From positions 1 to 36,013 of the forward strand of contig JAFREE010000204.1 of NCBI GenBank assembly GCA_019400425.1: a stretch of DNA of 36,013 nucleotides, given 5' to 3'. A model generated the notes under the pieces. It was not told the DNA's origin. It was given only the letters and a program-made list of their open reading frames with translations, and made no database searches. The translations under genes were made by a program, and so were the position numbers. This stretch comes from Hymenochaete sp. R1 (taxonomy: Eukaryota > Basidiomycota > Agaricomycetes > Hymenochaetales > Hymenochaetaceae). Shown one piece after another: positions 25,810-36,013 of the stretch; position 1 is the first letter of the stretch; every line of letters begins with the position of its first letter.

Positions 25810-28800
25810 TCAAAACACTCGTCTACCCATAGAAAAGTTAGTCGGATAAGGTGAGGGACGTGAAAAAGTTCGTGAGCGGACCCGCCGAGCACAGCCGCGA
25901 AATTCGGCGGGAAGTGGCTGGAATTGCTTTTGAGAATGTTCTAAAATGGCTTTCCAGGCGGCGAATGTTGAGGGCGGATTGTAAGCTATCAACTCAGTAT
26001 TAGAACTATCTGGTGTGACTTCATACAACAAAAGGACTTACATTGGAGGACATCGACAGAGTAAGCAGTATCTGCCCATTGTCTCTTACTCGCATCCACC
26101 GCCAGACGAGCTTCGTCTTGGAGTTCATAAATTAAACGTAAAGCGGGAATAATGTCTTCGTCGGCACCGTTGACACTCATAAAACTCGAGCGCTTGCTGT
26201 GATCCTGGAGTTTGGTCCCAAATTCGTCTACGCTGACCGAGTCAAAAAGCTCTTCTTCGATCGTTTCGTATACTGACGACGTGCGGGAGGCTCGGGCTTC
26301 CGAAACCCTGCGACGGAATTCCACAGCATTTCTCCGTAGCCTACCTGTCTGAGATCTGCCCGATACCGACGCTGAGTCCGATACTAGAGCGTTGACACGA
26401 TCGAGATCAATGCTACCTTGAGATCCAGTGCATTCCGAGGTACGCGCCGAGTGGCATAAAGGTGGAGTTTCAAGGCCGCTTACACGTTCAGATGAGTTAG
26501 TTTGAGCGTTTGATACGTTGCGTGGCCGTGCAGCAGGTCCCGGGCGGCGGAACAAAGGAGCAGCGATTTGAACTAGAGTGCACGTTAGCGTAACCAATGA
26601 TCCAAGATGATTTATCGTACCTGGTTGGTTCGATTCTTCGCCCTCGCCGCTGAGGCAGAAATCTTCGAGGCTTTGCCTTTCCAACAGGCCTTTGCGAGCT
26701 AAACTCATTCTGCTACTTCCGAAATGTTGGTCATAGAAGGACAATCGTGATTGATCAGGAGGTAAGGATTGATCCGAAGGATGCCTTTCATGTCTACTGG
26801 AAGGTGAGGGAGGAACGTCACATAGTGACAGCAGCGACGCATTTCCAGACGCAGATGGGCCAGTGGATTGCTCGGGTAACTCAAAGTCATAGCAATCACC
26901 ACTTGGAATACGTGCAAGCGGGCGACTGAAGAAAGCACGCCGGTTCCTCTTTTCAGCACGAACACATGGCGAACCTTCAAAATTGGAGCCAATCGACCGG
27001 CGCCTGACGTACCCACCACCAAGCATCTGCAGATAGTAAGAGATCAGATACAGAAGCTGTAAGTATTGATACTGTCGGCGCTCACTGAAATCACTGTATC
27101 GTCGTCCTTTTTCGGACTTCGGTGCGAGTTTGAGCTAAAGATAGGCGCTACCACATTGTGCCTCGAAGAATTTCTTTCTCTGAAATTGTGGTTGATGCTC
27201 AACCCGAAATCCGTTTCCTGCGAATAAACTGATTTTCCATCGGCGCCACCTGTAAATGATCCTTCATCGTTGTCACCGTCGGAGGAATGATAAAGGTTGC
27301 TTGACTCGAATTGTGACGGAGATGCAGCAATGGAAGTCAATGGAATACCATGGTCGCGAGCGGAATCAAACATCTTGTCTCCAACCCCAGGTCGACCTAG
27401 TTGGCGAGCGGAGAATCCGCTAGCCATCGAATCGATGGAAGTAGTACGATGCCTTGAATAATCTCGAGCCGAAAATTGAAGCAGTTGTGCTGCAATTTGA
27501 GCGTCACTCTGCTTCGAGCCATAATAGCTGAAGCCACGATTGTACAGGCTGATTGGCGGACCAGAGTTTATGGAGACCATGGAGTCGATGCCCTGTCGGC
27601 GATTTCGACGTTGTTGAACACTGGGTCGTCGTTGAGGGACTTGAAGGGAGGAAACGTCGCTATCAAGACGCTTTCGAGCTTCAGGCCTCAAGAAAGAAAA
27701 GGTATCGTCCACTGTGATTGATAGGTCGCCGGAAATGGGACGCGGAGGAAGAGATTGTGGATTGCTATATCCGAACGGATCCTTCACTCCGGATTGTAGA
27801 ACGTGTCCATAAGACGAAACAGATGCCAGACTTAGTATAGAATTTCGCCACTGGTGTCCTGGGACTATAAGTGAGTTCTGCTGAGCGCTGACATTTGGAG
27901 CGGGATAGAAGGCGGGACGGGACTGTCCATATTCAAATCCACGACGTATCTCGCTGAAAGTAGAAAGCCCCGTGAAACTTGAATCTGAATTTTGCCGTGA
28001 ATGCAAACCCGGACGCTCTCGAACGGATATATGAGCACTGGACCCATTGACATCAAGAGGGGACAAGCTATCAACGGAGATACGCGCATTCTCGTTTGCC
28101 TTGGAAAAAATAGAGCTCAAATTTGATGCTTCCTCGCCGTTGACCGAGTAAAAAGAGCCGCGCCTACTCTCATGCGATGTCGGAGGGATGATTTCGGATA
28201 ACGACAGAGGTATGGATGACCTGGACGAATTAATCGATGACAATTTTTCATGGGAAAGGGAAGCAAAGAAATCAGCCAACGACATGACTCTGGCGGATGA
28301 CCCTTCTCCCGACAAAGTAGAATGTCTGTCTGCCGATGCCGAGAAAGTGGGTCTAAACGTTGGTCGTTCATATGATAACGATGAATGAGCTTCCGGGGCA
28401 CCGCCGAATCTGAAGTCTTGCTTTAGTTGGCCCACTGGTGGCCTCGAAAATACCGGTCCTCGCAGCGTTCCGGATGGCTGTCTAAAACAAAGATCGCCAT
28501 CGTTTGCCTTTTGCAAATCCATTTGATCTGAAGCGACGTGCGAATCAAATGAGAGGTCCACCCCAGTATCTGGAGACGGAGAGACGGGAAGAGGTATTTG
28601 ATGCTCAGGTAAGTTACCTTGACGAGAAAAAGTCGGGATGGGAGGCACGTCATCGAATACTCCTAACCTTGAACCCAAGTTCCGATGTTTGAGTTTTCGA
28701 GGGGTTTTGAAAGCTTGGTCCAATTGCTCAATGAAGCTTTGCTGTTCGGACGTATCACCACAATCAAGTTTTTTGAGTTCAGCGGTAAAGTCGAATGACT

Positions 28801-31407
28801 TCTTCGTTTCGTTATCGTCCGGTGTCAATGGTGCTTCAATAGTGATATTCGGGGGTCCGTTCTGCAAAATCTCCTCAAAGTAATCTGCTTCCAGTGAGAC
28901 TGGGGGCAGGTTGCTAGTCGGGGGTGATTCTGGAGGAGATGGAGGTAGAGGAGGTAGCAGATGGGAAGGATGTTCGAGAAAACTGTTTTCGGGAGGCGAT
29001 AGCAACTGGCGAGAGGAGTCGTCCACTCCCATTGACTCACGATAAAACGAATCGAAGGGCCGCGCGCGCGAAAAGAACGACGTTTCCGATGAGCGTTTAC
29101 TGCTATTGACAACTGAATGACTTTCGCTAATGACGGAGAAGATATCATCATCCTGCAGCGCGGTATCCAAAGTCATTCTTTGCCTTGCAGATTGAGAGCT
29201 CAAAGTTGTACGTTGTTCTCGTCTTCCAAATGTGGCAAAGGAATCTAAAAATGACCGAGATTCTTCTTGGCTAAGCTCGTTGAAAGATTGCTCATCCAAC
29301 AACCCAGAAAGCGATTTAAGAGATGACCTCTTAAGTGTCGAGGATTCCGAAGGGTACGAGGTGTATTGTTTGGATCCTTCTCTAGCATCACGGGGAAGTT
29401 GTTTTTGTGCGTCAATCCTCGCGAATGGATCGAAGTCACGATCTAACATCTCCGCGGCGGACGTCGATTGACTTCTTCGCTCCAGATACGGAGCATGTTT
29501 GAGCAGCTCAGACCCATTCATGCTGAAGCTTCGATTTCCTCGTCGCACAGGAGAACCTTCGCTTTCTGAACGCCACTGAGTTGCAGATATCTGAGTGGGC
29601 CGACGAGGAGTTGGTGTAGGAGGGGACTCGAGGTCGATTCGATTGATTAAAGAAGCCAAGTCGGTAGTCACAGCATCCAAGATCCGTATGGCACCTGTAC
29701 GAAGTGTAAGCACATCGGAACAAATCGAAGTCCATGAACATACCGGTTTCCTTGTCGCCCAAAACACCTGCAGGACGAGGACGGCCTAAGAGTTGTTCGG
29801 AAACGGGTCGAGATCGGGGTTTTTTCTTCGTCGGCGTACTGTCGAGATCTGTGGAACTAATGTCCAATAAAGTTGCCGACGTCTCCGATTCCATGGCTAC
29901 CCCTGAATCACCCTCAAGCTCAGTGTGTGCGGTCTCGTTCGAGTTTGAGCCCGAACTTCCAAAAAGTGACGATAATGTAGGCCGTTTCCTTCCTTGAGAA
30001 AGGCGAGCACTCCCGTGACCATCTGCTTTGCGAGAGGTCAGGCTCTTCTTGACAGTACCCTGACCCTTCCAACGTATGGTCGATCCCTCCGAACTCTTCC
30101 TAGTTCGATTATTTCTAACATCAGCTTCGGAGTTGCTGGATGTACCAGACGATGTGGAACTTCGTCGAGAATTACGGACACTTCCGTCAGAGGAAAGGGA
30201 GACGGCAGTCGATTGTGAAGAAACGGATCTGATCGTGCCAGTGAAATCCATGCTCTTCTTCCTAACAGTACCAATTGTGTTTTTGAGCGCCTCGAAACTG
30301 CTGATGGAGCTAATGCTGATGGTCCGTTCCTTCTTCTTTCTGCCCTGTTTATTCTCTCTTATCTCTTCCTTCGAAATGGAATCCGGAGCTGCATCCGTCT
30401 CTTCCCCGCTGGTATCCTCCCCACCTGACTTCATCCAGTTACTCATTCGAGCCAATGTACGCACAGAGCGCATAGCCCGAAGAGCAACAGAGCCGTTACG
30501 AGAATGGCCTTTTCGATTAGAGTCGGAGCTGCCGTTAGACGTTCCAGTTTCGTTACTGAGAACGCTCGACGAAGTCCTAGAGCGGGGTCGCGTCTGCCGC
30601 GGACTTTCGTCAACATCATCAGCAGGCATTGGCACAGAAATGCAATTCTTCGAGGGCTCGTAAAAAGATCCATTGAGAAGAGCACTAGCATCAAACGAGT
30701 GCGAGCGTTGCCTGGAGCTCGTTTCCTTCCCGCTTCCTACCCCGTTACCTAGCAAGGTTTCAGTCTGGAAACAACGATAGAGGTAAAAGTGACTCACGAT
30801 TCGGCGATGTCAAGCATGAGGGCTTCGTGTCTGTGGGCTTGGTGGAGTTGTCCTCCGACAGCCCGTTCAGAACATTCTTTTCAGAGAACTGCGGTGTAAG
30901 GGACCTTTTCGTGCCTTTCTTTCCTTTCCGCATGGACCACCACTTGTCCCTTCCATCACTCTTCAACTCCGATGGAGCCTTAGCAACGTCGTGTCTGGGA
31001 GCAACATTCGTTACATCTCCCAGAGGGCCCCATTGCAGTTCGTTAAGGCCTCCGCGAGATTTCTTCTTCTTCAAAACAACGATTTCGCCGATATCTGGGT
31101 CGTCAGCAGGATCGACATAAATATTAAAGCTCCGGCCGGTTGATGTCCGTTGACCTCGTGCTGTCGCTTCGTTCGATTCTCTGCTCTTCACTGCGTCGTC
31201 TGAGCTGTTGACCACCCCAAGCTTAGACTTCTTAGGCACCAGACGCTTCCGTTTTTCTATGTTTCCTTTGGGAGCCAACGCGACGTGCGGCGAGGAATGC
31301 GAGAATGTCGGTGTAGCCGTTGTAAGGCGTATGGTCGGAAGGTCGGAAATGGTAGGTGTAGATGGAGTGTGCGTACGACATGAAGGCGGATCGAACAGAG
31401 CGGACAT
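25810..31407 (-). CDS. Large serine-rich, mostly disordered protein, 1778 aa, function unknown
   Basis: I do not recognise a catalytic domain. Exons: 31407-30798, 30748-29744, 29694-27086, 27026-26621, 26572-26042, 25985-25810 (5337 nt, exactly 1779 codons). The N-terminal quarter is basic and Ser-rich (FNIYVDPADDPDIGEIVVLK, then clusters such as RRSSTSSGTSSNSEADVR). Many R-x-x-S/KKS/RRxS sites suggest a heavily phosphorylated, possibly 14-3-3-binding protein (inference). More conserved-looking islands are GAIRILDAVTTDLASLINRI (about 538-557), GIDSMVSINSGPPISLYNRG (about 1242), SIDSMASGFSARQLGRPGVG (about 1289) and the C-terminal ALRLIYELQDEARLAVDASK. A motif (K/R)RxSF(Y/M)SVNG recurs at about 1048 and 1670, each time followed by AR(I/L)xVD. 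Intron 4 (26573-26620, 48 nt) is stopless and in frame. No TM or signal peptide. A signalling or polarity scaffold is possible but unproven. Confidence 0.8.
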
Positions 31408-32251
31408 GTGCTGCTAACTTGTGTGAATAGATAATGTTTGGTATGCTGAATGTTTAAGCTGATCGGAGGGAGACCAATTATGAACACGTCGGGGCAGTTC
31501 ACGATAAGCTGCAAGGGGGTCAGCGTCTGCAGAAAGTCTGTCACAAGCCACTCGTAGAAAATAGATAGTATGTTCGAAAGCTGTGTGTGAAGGACGGTCA
31601 AGTAATCGCACGGTAAGGTTAGTTTGATGGGCAACGAACCTATGCCCGAAAAAAAAAGATACAGGGTACAGAACAGGCAGAAAGAGACTCGAGAGGGTGA
31701 CCTTAGATATGAGAGAAGAGAGAAAAAGCCGTCAGAAAGCTGACCGAAAAGACTGAGATGCTGGGATGAAGAAGGGAGGAGACTCGACTTTACACCGACT
31801 GAGTCTGAGTCTGAGTGAAGCGGGACTGGGGTCTTGTCAGAGTCGAACATCACGTGAGCGTGTTTGTTACGTCAGTCATATTAATGCATCATCATCCGTG
31901 TTTATCTGTTATCAACTTACGAATGCGAATACCAGTACTAATCGATCGAGCAAGCCGACAATGCAGCCTTCTCCTCGTACTACCTCTACAATAGTGAACT
32001 AGCACTGTGAGCTACCGTACCGACGAGCTTCACATTTGTGCTTTGGCTGTCATTAACGTACCTCAAAGCGGCAGACCAATCGTACTTCACCTTTTGTTTC
32101 AACTCTGGAATTCATTCCCGTATTCTGGCTCTTAGGTTGGGCCCTTACTTATACTATGCAGTTGTCTTATACTGAATCCAGCACCGTATCCATACGTCCG
32201 GAACTCTCAGCGTTGTCGCTCACACCCTAAACCTCTTGTAACAAATTCAAC
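31408..32251. promoter_or_regulatory. Divergent upstream region of the large Ser-rich gene and the hydantoinase B gene
   Basis: 844 bp between the two start codons. It has a pyrimidine-rich stretch (minus strand, about 31640-31790) that may be the long 5' leader of the Ser-rich gene, and a small tandem repeat of TGAGTC units at about 31800-31817. No coding sequence that I can support. Confidence 0.45.
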
Positions 32252-34579
32252 ATGACTGCTACCGAAACTTCGAACAAAGGTCCTGATCCGATCCTTCTTA
32301 CCCTGTTTGCAAATCGCTTCATGACAGTGGCTGAAGCTATGGGGCGGTATGTCGAGCCAGTCTCTCACCTTATCCTACCCTCTCTTACGTACCCCTTAGC
32401 TCTCTTCAACAGACGTCGATAAGCACAGTCAGTAGTTGTGGACATTTTCGTACATCATTGAACGAACAAGGCTGCAGAACATCAAAGAGCGCCTTGATTT
32501 CTCATGCGCCCTCTTTGCACCGGATGGAGATCTCGTCGCAAATGCACCTTTCATTCCGATTCACCTCGGTGCTATGAGCTTGTGGGTCGAACGCTCGATC
32601 ATTTCGAGTCACGCTGATAGAATTTTCACAGCGCTGTGCGTTTTCAGATGAAGCGTCATGGGAAGTCTCTGAAAGATGGTGATGTCCTTATGACGAACTC
32701 TCCTCGCGCTGGCGGCTCGTATGTGTTGAATCTCCTTTCACTCTTCCGACGTCTGATGTCTTCTTTATTCTCAAGACATCTTCCCGATATAACGATCATC
32801 ACGCCAGTTTTCTCCCCGGATGACCCAACTGAAATTATCTTCTTCGTCGCTTCTCGCGGGCACCATGCGGATGTTGGAGGAATTCTTCCAGGCTCCATGC
32901 CTCCGACATCCGTCAATATCTTTGAAGAAGGCGCCGAGATTGTTAGCTTCAAGATAGTCAGCGGTGGCATCTTCAATCAAAAGGAGCTACACGAACGTAT
33001 GATAGACGCGCCTGCCCGATATCCAGGAAGCTCTGGCTGTCGTAACATTAAAGACGTGGAGAGCGATCTCAAAGCGCAAATCGCTGCGAACCATAAAGGC
33101 ATACAGCTACTCCATGCGATGATCAAGGACTACGGACTCGACACGGTCCAAAATTACATGTACCATATACGAGCAAATGCTGAGATGTCAGTTCGGAATC
33201 TCTTGAGAGAAGTGGTGAAGCGCACAGGCACCTCGGTACTTCATGCTATCGACTATTTGGACGACGGCTCCCCTGTACGTTTAACCTGCTTTTGCTGAAG
33301 TCCAGATCTAACACAAGCTCTTTTTGTTCTCAGATAAAGCTCCGAATTGACATCAATGAAGAAGAAGGATCCGCTATATTTGACTTTGAAGGTACCGGGC
33401 CTGAAGTACGAAACAATCTCAATACACCAATGCCCGTTGTCCATTCGGCTATCATTTACTGTATGCGCGCGATGCTCGACAGTGATATCCCTCTCAACGC
33501 TGGCTGTCTTGTCCCACTCACAAGTTGAGCATTTCTTTTGAGTTAGAATGACCATGACTAATATTTATTAAAGTTCTTGTACCGGAGAAATCGCTGCTCG
33601 TTCCTTCTCCTACAGCTGCAGTCTGTGCTGGGAACGTGCTTACGTCTCAGCGCATCGTCGATGTCGTTCTTAAAGCGTTTAATGCATGTGCTGCCAGTCA
33701 GGGCTGTACCAAGTAAGCGTCACCTGCAACTTCATACCTGATTACTCATTTGTGTCGTTCAAGTAACCTAACATTCGGGGCAGGAGGGAAGAATAAGGAG
33801 GGTAAGGTCGAGGAAGGCTGGGGGTATTACGAAGTGCGTCCACATTTGTGAAATAACCCTTCGCTGGGAATACTAATGTTAGGTTAGACGATCGCTGGCG
33901 GCTCTGGCGCAGGACCTGGCTGGCATGGTACATCAGGTGTCCATACTCATATAACAAATACTCGGATCGGTGATGTTGAGATCCTCGAGCGTCGGTATCC
34001 TGTGCTTCTCCATCGCTTCGGTCTTCGTGAAAATTCCGGAGGTGTTGGCCATTTTAGCGGCGGTGATGGCGTTATTCGAGAGATCGAATTCATGCACCAG
34101 TTACAAGTATCGATACTGTCAGAGGTCTGTAATCAGAACATATTTTCCTCCGTTTCTTTCCTTTCTAATTTTATGAGAAACAATTGACGCTAATACTCTA
34201 GCGACGTTCGCGAGCACCATATGGTGCTGAAGGAGGAGGTTCTGGGGCTATGGGTCGTAACACATGGATCAAACAATTACGAATTGAAGATGGTGATATG
34301 TTAGGTGGAAGTGAATCGACTCTAGAACCTACGGAGGATGGACAAAACGTTTCCAACGAACCAAGACAGATCAATATTGGCGGTAAAGCAACTGTATTCA
34401 TGGGCAAAGGCGACCGACTTCTCATTGAAACACCTGGTGGTGGTGGATGGGGCGCCGCAGTTATTGAAGGGGGTGCTGAAGCGAATGGATTCACGTTTGC
34501 CAATAAGGCAAAGGCCTTTTATGAGTGGACAGCAAGGGGAAGTATTGCGGAGCGAGAGGCAGCGCAGGCTGGATTCTAA
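32252..34579 (+). CDS. Stand-alone hydantoinase B / 5-oxoprolinase C-terminal-half protein, 608 aa, ten exons
   Basis: HyuB works with the ATP-binding HyuA in opening cyclic amides; eukaryotic 5-oxoprolinase fuses the two as HyuA-HyuB (about 1300 aa). Exons: 32252-32346, 32400-32427, 32478-32581, 32632-32718, 32776-33274, 33334-33523, 33574-33712, 33764-33833, 33888-34124, 34202-34579 (1827 nt). It starts [20 protein letters not shown], then [49 protein letters not shown] (family usually NAPHIPVH), [87 protein letters not shown] and [13 protein letters not shown]. Its first recognisable motif sits right at the start of the HyuB half, and no HyuA coding sequence exists in the 844 bp upstream. 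Every family block of HyuB is present and the frame is intact, so it looks like a functional half-protein rather than a fragment. A partner encoded elsewhere is inferred. Confidence 0.9.
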
Positions 34580-35015
34580 TGATGCTATAGATCAATAATT
34601 TCTTGAGCATCAAGGGAGCATACTGCTATTTTTCCTCATTTTCAATTGTTTCTCTGTCCTTAATAATTATAGAAAAGGCAAGAACTGGAACAAGAAGAAA
34701 ACCTACAATGAATAAATTGAGTTATGAGAATTGAAGAAAGCAATCTTTTAGAACTCAGAGGACTCACTACAAACACATAACCATTTTTTGACCTAAAATA
34801 TTCATCAAAGTATATTTTAACATATCAGATGCCGAAAATTTGAATAATAGTTGTTGGATGAGGAGTGCTTGAGGAAGTAGCGGCCACGACTAGGCAGAAG
34901 CAGAGTCTCGGAAAGCCTATTTCTTGTTCCGTTTTTCTTGACAGTCTGACTTTCCTAATTAGTACTTATTGAGCTGTATGTAATCATTCTCGGTTTGACA
35001 GATTTTCTTCGTGTT
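34580..35015. other. Intergenic, AT-rich
   Basis: Downstream of the hydantoinase B gene. No gene recognised. The boundary between host DNA and the repeat element that follows is not visible. Confidence 0.4.
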
Positions 35016-35040
35016 TGTCGTCCTGCGTCATAGGACGACA
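35016..35040. repeat. Perfect 9-bp inverted repeat (hairpin)
   Basis: TGTCGTCCT at 35016-35024 and its exact complement AGGACGACA at 35032-35040 are separated by 7 nt. Confidence 0.8.
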
Positions 35041-35095
35041 TACCTCAGCTGTTTCTCTCTTACTATCATCTTCTGAGTTACGGCTGAGGTATGTC
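35037..35095. repeat. Perfect 13-bp inverted repeat with 33-nt loop
   Basis: GACATACCTCAGC at 35037-35049 pairs with GCTGAGGTATGTC at 35083-35095. Its left arm overlaps the right arm of the adjacent 9-bp hairpin, so the two structures exclude each other. Confidence 0.8.
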
Positions 35096-35211
35096 TTTCT
35101 TTCAATAACGGTCATCTTTATTCCAATAGACTAATTGTACATATAGATATCTTGTCAGGTATAAGAGCTGTTTCTCTCTTACTATCATCTTCTGAGTTAT
35201 GGCTGAGATAT
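35047..35211. repeat. 46-bp direct repeat, two copies (35047-35092 and 35166-35211)
   Basis: The copies match at 44 of 46 positions; the two differences are C/T and G/A. The second copy is bracketed by an exact 15-bp direct repeat, AGATATCTTGTCAGG, at 35145-35159 and 35206-35220. The block lies just upstream of the gag-like frame and is likely part of a retroelement LTR or leader. Confidence 0.75.
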
Positions 35212-35334
35212 CTTGTCAGGTTATGAGCCTTGGCCTCTAACTGCTAACAGTCGCTATTATATTGGAAAGGTTGCCCCGGCACAGTTAGTTCTCGACAGTG
35301 AATGTGATATATCACTCGAAGATTGTTAGCCAGT

Positions 35335-36013
35335 ATGTCCAATGAAGAAAGACAAGCAGCACTTGGAAGTATAGACAATGAAGCAAATAGAGGAGATACC
35401 CCATTCACCGAGATCATGAATAATACAAGGGCGGAACCAACTCAACAAACAAACCATGGAAGAGCCAGAAGAACTGGAGACAACTCACAAGATACAATGG
35501 AAGATAGAGAAGAGGAAGAAGGAGGCGCACCTCCGCTAACATGTCATGCGGATATCCGGTCACCAATGCAAGAACAATCAATTGAACTCACCACTACAGA
35601 GAACTTCCAACTGCCTCCGGAGTGCGTGAAAGTGAACAGCAATAATTATGCCATCTGGTGATCTTATATGCTTTTGGATTTTGAGGAAGAACCATACAAT
35701 GAGCTCCTGACGCTGTCACTCACTAAGGCTCAACTCCAATCATTTGGTTTATTACGTGCAGACAGGAAGATGCGACAGCACATCCTCAGGAGCGTAGATG
35801 GGGCACTGGCGGTGCACTGTGAGTTGTGTGCATCAGCATTCAAAATATGGAAGTCCTTGGAAGAACGTTTTGGACACTTATCCCAGAGACCTGACCTTCC
35901 TCAAGCCTTATAAGAGCTCTATTCGGCCCGTATATGTGTTACGGTTCAACACCGTTCATACGCTTGGTAAGCGTACCCTATTACTTCATTTCTTCATTTG
36001 TCATCATATTCTT
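35335..36013 (+). pseudogene. Decayed Ty1/copia-type gag fragment, continues past the window
   Basis: From ATG at 35335 the frame reads MSNEERQAALGSIDNEANRG and then an acidic, polar stretch. From about 35630 it resembles the gag (UBN2-type) N-terminus of copia retrotransposons: NSNNYAIW, then MLLDFEEEPY, ADRKMRQHILRSVDGALA and ASAFKIWKSLEERFGHLSQ. The frame is broken by an in-frame TGA at 35659-35661, directly after YAIW, and a TAA at 35911-35913 after RPDLPQAL, with a probable frameshift beyond 35940. No protease, integrase or reverse transcriptase is in the window. The copy is therefore inactive in gag, although a longer element may follow to the right. Confidence 0.7.

Noticed and set aside
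30076..30663. A 195-residue open frame on the plus strand opposite the Ser-rich gene
   Set aside because: Shadow of Ser/Arg-rich coding sequence; no independent support.
32339..32427. An apparent frameshift at the first splice junction of the hydantoinase B gene
   Set aside because: Rereading the junction (intron 32347-32399, next exon starting CTCTCTTC) gives [12 protein letters not shown] in frame; the gene is intact.

Overview
The window looks like nuclear DNA of a filamentous basidiomycete, probably an agaricomycete. Genes are dense and on both strands. Nearly every gene is broken by many 47-77 nt introns with GT(A/G)NGY-type donors and short CTGAC/CTAAC-like branch points, and several exons are tiny. 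I rebuilt ten spliced gene models by hand; eight are well supported and two are weaker hypothetical models. For each, the exon lengths sum to a multiple of three and the junctions restore conserved protein motifs where a family is recognisable.

Layout: (1) 955-1452 (-), a small hypothetical gene. (2) 1922-5221 (-), a secreted glycoside hydrolase family 95 (alpha-L-fucosidase-type) enzyme in 16 exons, one of them 6 nt. (3) 6059-6907 (-), a membrane-anchored CUE-domain protein of Cue1 type. (4,5) 7310-9445 (-) and 10577-12719 (-), a tandem pair of paralogous ferric/metalloreductases with identical exon phases. (6) 13464-18540 (-), the complete pentafunctional AROM protein of the shikimate pathway. 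(7) 20244-20788 (+), a small hypothetical gene. (8) 21009-22711 (-), a glutamine-synthetase-like protein. (9) 23357-25374 (+), a mitochondrial type II (alternative) NADH dehydrogenase. (10) 25810-31407 (-), a 1778-residue serine-rich disordered protein. (11) 32252-34579 (+), a free-standing hydantoinase B / 5-oxoprolinase C-terminal-half protein. (12) 35016-36013, repeat-rich DNA leading into a decayed Ty1/copia-type gag reading frame that runs off the window.

These are mostly independent housekeeping and nutrient genes rather than a biosynthetic cluster. The only clear functional grouping is the ferric reductase pair; the second copy has two exact copies of the extended iron-GATA motif upstream. 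Two gene pairs are divergent with a shared upstream region: the GS-like gene with the NADH dehydrogenase (645 bp) and the disordered protein with the hydantoinase B gene (844 bp). I found no previously undescribed multigene system. The most unusual content is in gene structure: a 2-codon microexon, three probable GC-AG introns, stopless 3n introns that would be read through by simple ORF calling, and a HyuB protein without its HyuA partner.
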